A DNA stretch of 5,273 nucleotides. Origin: Candidatus Elarobacter sp. GTDB lineage: Bacteria; Vulcanimicrobiota; Vulcanimicrobiia; Vulcanimicrobiales; Vulcanimicrobiaceae. A model generated the notes under the pieces. It was not told where the DNA came from, did not search any database, and saw only the letters and a program-made list of their open reading frames with translations. The stretch covers positions 1-5,273 of the forward strand of contig JASLGJ010000538.1 in NCBI GenBank assembly GCA_030150085.1, given 5' to 3'. Every line of letters begins with the position of its first letter. The first letter of the stretch is position 1. Both the position numbers and the translations under genes were made by a program. Shown one piece after another: positions 1 through 5,273 of this stretch.

Positions 1-1687
1 GCGGGTGCGCGGCGGCCGCGCCGGCCGTCGTTCCGCGCGCGCGGTCGAAGCGCGACCAGGGATCGTTCTCCGGCACGACCCGCGGCTTGCCGGACGCTGC
101 CGGCGCGTTCCGCGCGGCGCCGTTCGGGGCGGTTCCGTCGGTCACGACCGGCACGGTTTTTGCCGTAGGTGCGGCGTTCGTCACCGGCACGGCTTTCAGC
201 GCCGGCGCGGCGGGCGTCACGGGTGCGGCGCGGGTCAGCGGGGCGGCGCGCAGGCGCGTGACGTTCGCGATGGCGCTGCGCTGCTGCTCGAACGGGATGC
301 GCGCGACGGGCAGCGCGCGGCCGGCGAAGCCGCGCTCCACCAGCGCGCGGCGCGGCATGGCTTGCGCGCTCGCGGTGTCGGCGGGCTTGAAGCGCAGGTT
401 CACCTCGCTCGGCACGACGGGGAGCGGGCCGCGCACGACCGCGGCGTGCGCGAGCTGCGCGCCGCCGAGCGCGCGCGGGTGCTCGAAGCGGCCCTCGGTG
501 AAGCGCTTGGCGCCGATCGCGGTCGCGCCGCCGTGGCGCGCGTTCGCGTAGCGCGCGATCTCGCCCGCGCCGTTCCCGACCGGCCCGTAGTAGGTGTTGG
601 TCACGTTGGTGATGGTGTAGTAGTTCGAGCCCCACCACGGGCGGTACGGCTCGAACGGCGCGAGCGGCACCCAGCCGACATCGCCGAAGCCCCAGCCGCC
701 GCTCCCGAAGGTGAAGAACGCCACCAGCGCCGGGCGCCAGAGCGCCGCCGCGTAGGGCTGACCGGGGTACCAGCACCAGCCGTACGCCGCGCTGTGGTAC
801 CAGTTGCCGTAGTGATAGGGCGCCCAGCCCCAGGGCTCGGCGCCGACCCAGGTCCAGCCGTAGTAGTCCTCCCACACCCAGCGGCCGTAGCGGTACGGCG
901 CCCAGCCGGGCGCCACCGCGCTGGGCACCCAGACGTTGCCGTACGAGCCGTCGCTGACCCAGCGGCCGTAGTCGCTCAAATCGTCCACGCCCTCGACGTC
1001 GCTCGGGACGTAGGCGTTGGCCAAGGCGCGCGTCTCGCGCTCGTCGCGCTCGCCGTTGAAGCGGTCGAAGTCGTCGGCAGCCAGGGCCGCGCCGGACGAA
1101 AGCGCGGGCGCGTCGGCGCTGCCCGAGGCGGTGAGGGTCGTGCCCGGCAGCAGCGCGCGCGTGCCCTGCGGGGTCAGCACGTCGGCCGCGCCCGAGCGCA
1201 CGGTCAGCTCGCTCGTGCCGTCCGCGTCGACGCTCACCCGGTAGCTGCCCGGAGCGCGCGGGCGGAGCGAGACCGAGGGCGTGTCGAGCTCGGCGCCGCC
1301 GCTGCCGCGCAGCACGCGCAGGTCGACCGTGCCTTCGGCGAGCTGCAGCCGGCGCTCGGCGCCGTCCAGGCGGGTGAAGCGCAGCTGGACGTCTTGGTCG
1401 AGCCGCACCGCCGCGGCGCGGTCGAGCTGGATCTCGGCCCGCCCGCCGTCGCCGGTGGTGACGTAGTCGCCGCCCAGCACCGGCGCGTTGAGCACCGCGT
1501 CGACGGGGGTCGCGGAGTCGCCGCGCCGGACCGCGACCGGCCCGCGCACGACGCTCAGCCGGGCGACGCCCAGCCCGTGCGCGTCGGCGCTCTCGGCCCG
1601 CGCCGGCGGCGCGCTGCCGAACGCGAGACCGAGGACGGCGAGCGCGGCGAGCAGCACGGCCGGCGTGCGAGGCGATGACGGCTGCAT
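1..1687 (-). CDS. Exported FecR-domain / DUF6600-type protein with YGRW aromatic repeats (3' end outside window)
   Basis: Reading the minus strand from the ATG at 1687-1685 gives 562 codons with no stop before base 1, so the C-terminus is missing. A GGGAGG ribosome site lies 5 nt before the ATG. Residues 1-31 form a Sec-type signal peptide: Arg7, a hydrophobic Ala/Leu/Val core at 10-23, and an Ala-Arg-Ala cleavage site at 29-31. Residues about 38-130 resemble a FecR domain (VARLSVVRGPV, then LGGDYVTTGDGGRAEIQL), the beta fold seen in anti-sigma and surface proteins. Residues 240-345 are rich in Tyr, Trp and Gly, with three repeats opening YGRW, YGRW and YGNW, the hallmark of DUF6600-type proteins. 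From about 480 the chain becomes Ala/Pro/Val-rich and low in complexity. No transmembrane helix follows the signal, so a periplasmic or surface location is inferred. The molecular function is unknown. A classical FecR anti-sigma role is unlikely, because no cytoplasmic sigma-binding domain precedes the signal and no sigma factor gene is adjacent in the window. Confidence 0.9.
   Translation of the reverse strand, partial: MQPSSPRTPAVLLAALAVLGLAFGSAPPARAESADAHGLGVARLSVVRGPVAVRRGDSATPVDAVLNAPVLGGDYVTTGDGGRAEIQLDRAAAVRLDQDVQLRFTRLDGAERRLQLAEGTVDLRVLRGSGGAELDTPSVSLRPRAPGSYRVSVDADGTSELTVRSGAADVLTPQGTRALLPGTTLTASGSADAPALSSGAALAADDFDRFNGERDERETRALANAYVPSDVEGVDDLSDYGRWVSDGSYGNVWVPSAVAPGWAPYRYGRWVWEDYYGWTWVGAEPWGWAPYHYGNWYHSAAYGWCWYPGQPYAAALWRPALVAFFTFGSGGWGFGDVGWVPLAPFEPYRPWWGSNYYTITNVTNTYYGPVGNGAGEIARYANARHGGATAIGAKRFTEGRFEHPRALGGAQLAHAAVVRGPLPVVPSEVNLRFKPADTASAQAMPRRALVERGFAGRALPVARIPFEQQRSAIANVTRLRAAPLTRAAPVTPAAPALKAVPVTNAAPTAKTVPVVTDGTAPNGAARNAPAASGKPRVVPENDPWSRFDRARGTTAGAAAAHP
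122..229 (-). repeat. Three degenerate 12-residue Ala/Pro/Val/Thr repeats in the FecR/DUF6600 protein
   Basis: Residues 487-522 of the minus-strand protein read as three 12-residue units: AAPVTPAAPALK, AVPVTNAAPTAK and a weaker TVPVVTDGTAPN. The first two match at 8 of 12 positions. The units are Pro-rich and lack aromatic residues, unlike the preceding domain, so they look like an extended linker or wall/envelope-spanning stretch. The repeat is seen directly; the role is inferred. Confidence 0.6.
752..970 (-). repeat. Three aromatic YG(R/N)W repeats of 26-27 residues (DUF6600 core)
   Basis: The units begin at residues 240 (YGRWVSDGSYGNVWV), 267 (YGRWVWEDYYGWTWV) and 293 (YGNWYHSAAYGWCWY). 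Each has a YG-x-W opening, then about six to nine residues, then YG-x-x-W, and the first two end in GWAPY(R/H). This regular spacing of Tyr, Gly and Trp suggests a repeated beta-hairpin with stacked aromatics, of a kind that often binds glycans or peptidoglycan. The ligand is not known, and binding is inference. Confidence 0.75.
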
Positions 1688-1692
1688 GGTGG

Positions 1693-1698
1693 CCTCCC
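1693..1698 (-). promoter_or_regulatory. Ribosome-binding site of the FecR/DUF6600 gene
   Basis: On the minus strand this reads GGGAGG, 5 nt before the ATG at 1687. It is a strong match to the anti-Shine-Dalgarno core and supports both the start choice and the reality of the minus-strand gene. Confidence 0.8.
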
Positions 1699-1706
1699 GA
1701 GAGCGT

Positions 1707-1719
1707 GTTGTCTGACAAC
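1707..1719. promoter_or_regulatory. Perfect palindrome GTTGTC-T-GACAAC, candidate operator
   Basis: Two 6-bp arms form a perfect inverted repeat around a single central T. It sits just upstream of the ribosome site of the minus-strand gene, where a bound protein would block transcription or early elongation. The compact dyad is typical in size for helix-turn-helix regulator sites. A second copy of the core, GTCTGACA, occurs in inverted orientation at 1753-1760. The dyad is seen directly; regulator binding is inferred. Confidence 0.5.
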
Positions 1720-1740
1720 GTGAGCGGCGGCGGAAAGAGT

Positions 1741-1750
1741 TTCGCGCGAA
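1741..1750. repeat. 10-bp palindrome TTCGCGCGAA
   Basis: This is a perfect 10-bp dyad lying between the two GTCTGACA cores. CG-rich palindromes arise easily at this base composition, but the TT/AA ends and its position between the two other sites make a regulatory role possible. Confidence 0.35.
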
Positions 1751-1752
1751 CG

Positions 1753-1760
1753 TGTCAGAC
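1753..1760. promoter_or_regulatory. Second copy (inverted) of the GTCTGACA core
   Basis: TGTCAGAC here is the exact reverse complement of GTCTGACA at 1710-1717. Flanking bases extend the likeness: read on the minus strand, 1749-1763 is close to the first site with a GT-Y-GTCTGACA-(A)-CGT pattern. The starts of the two cores lie about 43 bp apart, roughly four helical turns, so two regulator dimers could bind the same face. As an RNA the pair could alternatively fold into a hairpin. Confidence 0.45.
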
Positions 1761-1864
1761 GACCGCCGCGCGATCATTACTCAATCGTTGCAACAGATCG
1801 AGTAGGCCCTCGTTTCGGTGCGTGGAATGGGCCGCTTCACCCAAACCGCTCGCCGTTTTCTAGC

Positions 1865-1869
1865 AGAGG
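1865..1869 (+). promoter_or_regulatory. Ribosome-binding site of the phospholipase C-like gene
   Basis: AGAGG lies 9 nt before the ATG at 1879, within GCAGAGGT. An in-frame TAG at 1861-1863 closes the frame just upstream, and no other start codon lies between it and 1879. The start is therefore well fixed, and an N-terminal signal peptide encoded further upstream is excluded unless the sequence has an error. Confidence 0.75.
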
Positions 1870-1878
1870 TACTGGTAT

Positions 1879-4209
1879 ATGCCTGGTTGGTACATCCACC
1901 TGGATGCCGCGCGCGAAGCGATCGCCGGCCTGAACGCGAACCCCCGCGCGGCCGCGATCTTCGCCTCGGACGGCGGTCCTTCGGCGAGCGACCTGCAGAA
2001 GATCGCGCAGAACAACCCGGCGTACTTCGCGCTGGGCGCGATCGGCCCGGACATCTTCTTCCTGCTGCCCGATTTCAAGCCGCCGGCGGGCACCGGCCTG
2101 TGGGGCGCGGCGAACCTGATCCGGACCTTGTTCACCTGGTGGGACGACAACTTTCTGGGCCCCTACGAAGACATTCTGGGCCCGATCGCCGACAACACCG
2201 CCGACGAGATCAGCGCGCTCACCGGCGGCCTGTCCGAGCAGCTCTCGTCGATCTTCTCCGAGGCGATCAGCTTCCTGATCGACTTCGTGCTGGTGCTCAT
2301 CACGCGCCAGTACGACATCTTCGGGCTGCTCTCGAGCGGCGTGCCGCAAGGCTTCGACGAGCAGACCTTCTTCTGGAGCGACATGCTCCACTACCGCAAG
2401 ACGTTCGAGTTCGCGCACGAGCTGTGGAAGAGCGCCGAGACCGACCAGCAGAAGGCCTTCGCGCTGGGCTGGATGACGCACCTCGCGACCGACGTCACCG
2501 GGCACTGCTTCGTCAACGAGAAGTGCGGCGGGCCGTACCGCCTGCACTGGCAGCGCCACCACCTGGTCGAGAACCACATGGACGCGCGGGTCTACCAGAG
2601 CGAGCACGCCTCGCAGCCGATCTACAACATGATGTCGAACTCGGCGCTGCACCTGTGGCTGGCCTTCAACCCCGACGGCAGCTCGCGCATCGACTACCTC
2701 AATTTCCCGCAGCCCGGGCCCACGTACGATCCCGGCGACGACACGCCCGCGCAGCTCGACCGCAAGAGCAAGTGGGACTTCGACTCCGACATGCCCGACG
2801 AGCTGGCGGGCTATCTGGCCAAGGCGCTCAAGACGGTCTACAACCCCTCGATCGCCGCGACCGACGTCGGCGCCGCCGCGGCCGCGCCGCAGATCATCGA
2901 GGCCATCACCAACGACCACAGCGACGGCTTCGCCACCCAGGAAGACATCGTCAACACCTACTGGTGGCTCTACAAGTACATCAAGTGGACGACGACGGAC
3001 TTCTACAAGATCCGCCGCCCCGACCCGCCCGACGTGATCAACGTGCAGCCCTTCCCCTCGCCGCCGGGCAGCGGCGCGGCCGACCCGGGGCCGGGCGCGA
3101 GCGACGACAACAGCGCCTGGCAGGACTTCCTCGACTTCCTGCTCTCGCTGTTCGCCTGGCTGGCGTACATCGCCGAGGTGCTGGCCTACCCGGCCACCGT
3201 CATCGCGGGGATCATCACCAGCGCCGGCACGTACCCCGTCCGCGAGGTGCTCTACGAGACGCTGGAGCTGCCGCTGTACAACGCCTGGCTGTCGCTGCAC
3301 TGGTACCTCTCGATGACCGGCTACCTGATGCCGATGCAGAACGAGATCAACTCCGGGCTGACCACGCTGGGCGTGTCGGTGCTCGACACCTGGCCCGGCA
3401 TCGACGCCAGCCTGAACGACTTCTCGGGCGGCCTGGGCGGCGCGACCACGCCGACCAGCGAGCCCAGCGGGCACGACCGCAGCCGCGAGTACCCGCGCGA
3501 CGTGGTGCAGGACCCCAACAACTTCATCACCAGCATGATCAACGCGGCGCTGTCCAAGACGTGCAACGGGCAGACCGTCGGGCCGAGCGAGTTCACCCGG
3601 CCCTGGCGCTTCCCCAGCACCAACGACGCCGGCGCGGCGGTGCCGCTCGAGCAGCCGCTCTCGGTCGCCAGCCCCTACCGCGCGAACCAGGACGCGACCG
3701 TGCTGATGGGCCACTCGCCGGGCGACAACAACGCCCGCACGGCGTTCGAGAAAGCCAAGAGCGAGGCCGAGACGATCCAGCTCTCGCACGCGCTGATCGA
3801 GAAGGGCACGCACCTCGGCGACCCGGTCGACTACTCGGCCTACGTGATGGCGCACCTGACCCGCAACCACGCCGGCGATAAGGAGCACCCGATCGCCAAC
3901 TTCAACCTCGACAGCGACCGCGGCTACGGCTACCTGTGCTGGGACTGGGTGCGCTCCAAGGGCGTGATGGGCGTGCCGACGCCGTACTTCCGGGGCGCGC
4001 AGTTCGACCCCGCCCACGACCCGCACGGGCACCGCACCTACCACGCCCCGATCGCGCCCGGCAGCGGCTGGTGCAGCGACGACATCGCCCCGCCCGCGCC
4101 CGCCGGCGGCACGCCCAGCAGCCCCGCCAACACCCCCACCATGCACGACGAGGCCAACGAGCGCCCGGTGCGCATCCGCTACATCGACATCGAGCAGAGG
4201 TTCGCCTGA
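1879..4209 (+). CDS. Zinc-dependent phospholipase C family protein, 776 residues, no signal peptide
   Basis: The N-terminal part matches the zinc-dependent phospholipase C/S1-P1 nuclease-like fold (Zn_dep_PLPC, PF00882), whose members hydrolyse phosphodiester bonds, typically in phospholipids, using three zinc ions. Candidate ligands are Trp4, His7, Asp58 (in LGAIGPDIFF), His171 (DMLHYRK), His201 and Asp205 (GWMTHLATD), His209 (TGH), and His227 with Glu231 (HHLVE). The order follows Clostridium alpha-toxin: W1, H11, D56, H68, H126, D130, H136, H148, E152. The gap from Asp58 to His171 is about 100 residues longer than in alpha-toxin and contains a hydrophobic helix at 129-142. A Pro/Gly/Asp linker at 391-410 is followed by a hydrophobic stretch at 417-447. 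The last roughly 320 residues are not recognised; they carry a His cluster (713, 716, 718, 722). There is no N-terminal signal sequence. The stop overlaps the next gene's start by one base. Catalytic activity and substrate are inferred. Confidence 0.85.
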   Translation: MPGWYIHLDAAREAIAGLNANPRAAAIFASDGGPSASDLQKIAQNNPAYFALGAIGPDIFFLLPDFKPPAGTGLWGAANLIRTLFTWWDDNFLGPYEDILGPIADNTADEISALTGGLSEQLSSIFSEAISFLIDFVLVLITRQYDIFGLLSSGVPQGFDEQTFFWSDMLHYRKTFEFAHELWKSAETDQQKAFALGWMTHLATDVTGHCFVNEKCGGPYRLHWQRHHLVENHMDARVYQSEHASQPIYNMMSNSALHLWLAFNPDGSSRIDYLNFPQPGPTYDPGDDTPAQLDRKSKWDFDSDMPDELAGYLAKALKTVYNPSIAATDVGAAAAAPQIIEAITNDHSDGFATQEDIVNTYWWLYKYIKWTTTDFYKIRRPDPPDVINVQPFPSPPGSGAADPGPGASDDNSAWQDFLDFLLSLFAWLAYIAEVLAYPATVIAGIITSAGTYPVREVLYETLELPLYNAWLSLHWYLSMTGYLMPMQNEINSGLTTLGVSVLDTWPGIDASLNDFSGGLGGATTPTSEPSGHDRSREYPRDVVQDPNNFITSMINAALSKTCNGQTVGPSEFTRPWRFPSTNDAGAAVPLEQPLSVASPYRANQDATVLMGHSPGDNNARTAFEKAKSEAETIQLSHALIEKGTHLGDPVDYSAYVMAHLTRNHAGDKEHPIANFNLDSDRGYGYLCWDWVRSKGVMGVPTPYFRGAQFDPAHDPHGHRTYHAPIAPGSGWCSDDIAPPAPAGGTPSSPANTPTMHDEANERPVRIRYIDIEQRFA
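4196..4200 (+). promoter_or_regulatory. Ribosome-binding site of the CARDB-like gene, inside the upstream gene
   Basis: AGAGG lies 8 nt before the ATG at 4209, embedded in the last codons of the phospholipase C-like gene. The surrounding GCAGAGGT is identical to the site before that gene. Together with the TGATG stop/start overlap this indicates translational coupling. Confidence 0.75.
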
Positions 4210-5273
4210 TGAACGACGACGGCAAGAACAAACCCGGTTCGGGCGACACCCCGCCGCAGTCCCCGCTGTTCAGCAACGCGCCCGGCGCGTCGCCGCTCGA
4301 CCCCGGCAAGTCGCCCTTCACGGACGAGCAGCGCAAGCAGATCGACAAGCTCAAGGAGCTGATCAAAGAGGGCAAGCTGGGGCGCGGCGTGCCCGGCATC
4401 GCCGGCGGCAACGACCGCAAGCAGCCGCCGATCAAGCCCTACCTGCTGGTCCGCTCGGTGACCGGCGACAACGGCAGCCGGCCGCTGGCCGGCGGGACGG
4501 TGTTCTGGGAGAGCCCCGACATCTGGACCGCGGTCGGCGACCCCGCGACCACGCCTGAGATCCCGCCCACCCACGGCGGCGTGCTGCCGGCCGGGCAGCC
4601 CAACACCGTCTACGCGCACGTCTGGAACCTCGGCCGCGCGCCGCTCACCGGCGTGGTGGTGTCGTTCTACTGGTTCAACCCGTCGCTGGCGATCGACGGC
4701 GCGCACGCGAACTTGATCGGCCAGACCCGGATCGACCTGGGCCCGCGCAACTCGCCGCTCTGCCACCGGCTGGTGAAGTGCCCCAAAGCCTGGGTGCCGG
4801 TGATGGAGAACGGCGGCCACGAGTGCCTGATGGTGAGGGTCTGGGGCTTCGGCGACGCCGCCCCGCCCAACCAGTGGCACCCCTGGGAAGACCGCCACGT
4901 CGCGCAGCGCAACGTCTCGGTGGTGCAGACGCTGAGCGACATGCAGAAGATCGTCAGCCGCATCCAGCTCAACGTGAAGGCCGAGACGCGCTTCGAGCTG
5001 GTGCAGGTCGGCGCCGAGGCGCACGACGCGGTCAAGATCGTGGCCTCCAAGCTGGCCCTCGACCCGGCGCTCCCGACCCGCAGCCTGGCCCACCTCGACG
5101 CCAAGAGCGTGCTGACGGTCAAGCCGACCGACACCGTCACCCCGCGCATCATGCCCCACACCTTGACCAGCGGCCTGATCGCCGGCGCGGCCGGGGCGGC
5201 GGGCGCGGTCAAACCGGGCGGCGCGGCCGACCTGGGCGAGGCTCCCGACACGCCCGAAACGGGCGGCGCCGCG
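4209..5273 (+). CDS. Probable CARDB/Ig-like beta-domain protein, translationally coupled (3' end outside window)
   Basis: The ATG at 4209-4211 shares base 4209 with the upstream TGA. The frame stays open for 355 codons to the window edge. Residues 1-36 are polar and rich in Pro, Gly and Asp, with no signal peptide. Residues 37-57 are a charged amphipathic helix (DEQRKQIDKLKELIKEGK). Residues 76-240 look like an Ig-like fold of the CARDB type: YAHVWNLGRAPLTGVVVSFYWF at 135-156 has the N-x-G then G-V-x-V-x-F-Y pattern of such domains, followed by GQTRIDLG, then PVMENGGHECLMVRVW at 197-212. Cys185, Cys191 and Cys206 are the only cysteines. Residues 240-310 look like a second beta-rich region, and the tail turns into Ala/Gly/Pro low complexity. 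CARDB domains are usually adhesion or structural modules, not enzymes. The coupling suggests it acts with the phospholipase C-like protein, perhaps as a binding partner or targeting module. The gene is secure; the fold is likely and the role is inferred. Confidence 0.7.
   Translation, partial: MNDDGKNKPGSGDTPPQSPLFSNAPGASPLDPGKSPFTDEQRKQIDKLKELIKEGKLGRGVPGIAGGNDRKQPPIKPYLLVRSVTGDNGSRPLAGGTVFWESPDIWTAVGDPATTPEIPPTHGGVLPAGQPNTVYAHVWNLGRAPLTGVVVSFYWFNPSLAIDGAHANLIGQTRIDLGPRNSPLCHRLVKCPKAWVPVMENGGHECLMVRVWGFGDAAPPNQWHPWEDRHVAQRNVSVVQTLSDMQKIVSRIQLNVKAETRFELVQVGAEAHDAVKIVASKLALDPALPTRSLAHLDAKSVLTVKPTDTVTPRIMPHTLTSGLIAGAAGAAGAVKPGGAADLGEAPDTPETGGAA

Larger units (their letters stand above)
1688..1878. 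promoter_or_regulatory. Divergent intergenic control region
   Basis: This 191-bp gap separates the starts of two divergent genes, so it must hold the promoters for both. It is visibly less GC-rich than its flanks around 1771-1800 and 1850-1878, and it contains several palindromes, listed separately. No -35/-10 pair with good spacing was convincing on either strand; TTGCAA at 1789-1794 has no matching -10 on the plus strand. No protein-coding signal was seen inside it. Confidence 0.7.

Noticed and set aside
5..1678. Long open plus-strand frame of 557 codons
   Set aside because: It is antisense to the FecR/DUF6600 gene, extremely rich in Arg, Ala and Gly, and has no recognisable domain; the opposite strand has a signal peptide, domains and a ribosome site.
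1748..1775. Possible ECF-sigma promoter beginning with GAAC at 1748-1751
   Set aside because: A FecR-like neighbour made this tempting, but no matching -10 element at proper spacing was clear and GAAC is too short to stand alone.
1787..1794. 8-bp palindrome GTTGCAAC
   Set aside because: Short, single copy and not linked to the other dyads; it could occur by chance.
1675..1863. 62-codon plus-strand frame across the intergenic region
   Set aside because: It has no homology that I recognise, starts inside the opposite gene and spans the candidate operators. It is only the upstream continuation of the phospholipase frame, ended by TAG at 1861.
1818..3881. 687-codon plus-strand frame overlapping the phospholipase C-like gene
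   Set aside because: Arg/Ala/Pro-rich with no family motifs; it is the alternate frame of a GC-rich gene whose zinc-ligand motifs are clear in the other frame.
1837..4146. 769-codon minus-strand frame
   Set aside because: Val/Arg/Gly/Ala-rich antisense translation of the phospholipase C-like gene, with no domain; it also covers the intergenic edge without a good ribosome site.
4179..5159. 326-codon minus-strand frame, with further minus-strand frames at 3902-4435 and 4667-5251
   Set aside because: Antisense to the coupled CARDB-like gene; low-complexity His/Arg/Val or Ser/Arg composition, typical of GC-rich shadows.

Overview
This is a very GC-rich window with strong G/C bias at third codon positions. 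It suggests a high-GC, probably free-living and Gram-negative bacterium. The FecR plus DUF6600-type protein and the signal-less zinc phospholipase C-like protein would fit soil lineages such as Ca. Eremiobacterota (Vulcanimicrobiota), Acidobacteriota or Myxococcota. That placement is a guess from protein style; no marker gene is present.

Layout: two divergent transcription units flank a 191-bp intergenic region. To the left, on the minus strand, bases 1687 to 1 encode an exported FecR-domain protein with aromatic 'YGRW' repeats (DUF6600 type). It has no stop before the left edge, so its C-terminus lies outside the window. To the right, on the plus strand, lie two genes that look translationally coupled. 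The first (1879-4209) is a 776-residue zinc-dependent phospholipase C-family protein. The second (from 4209, open at the right edge) is a protein with a probable CARDB/Ig-like beta domain. The stop codon of the first and the start codon of the second share one base, and both genes carry the same GCAGAGGT ribosome-binding sequence.

The shared intergenic region (1688-1878) holds a near-perfect 13-bp palindrome, a second inverted copy of its core about 40 bp away, and a separate 10-bp palindrome. These are good candidates for operators controlling one or both units. No sigma-factor promoter could be assigned with confidence.

The main point of interest is the plus-strand pair. The phospholipase C-like protein retains a full set of plausible zinc ligands, comparable with the clostridial alpha-toxin family, but has no signal peptide. 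It has a large insertion inside the metal site region, a Pro/Gly linker followed by a long hydrophobic stretch, and a C-terminal half of more than 300 residues that I do not recognise. Its coupled partner also lacks a signal peptide. Whether the two form a membrane-targeting enzyme and accessory pair is inference. No RNA genes, CRISPR arrays, insertion sequences or convincing terminators were seen.
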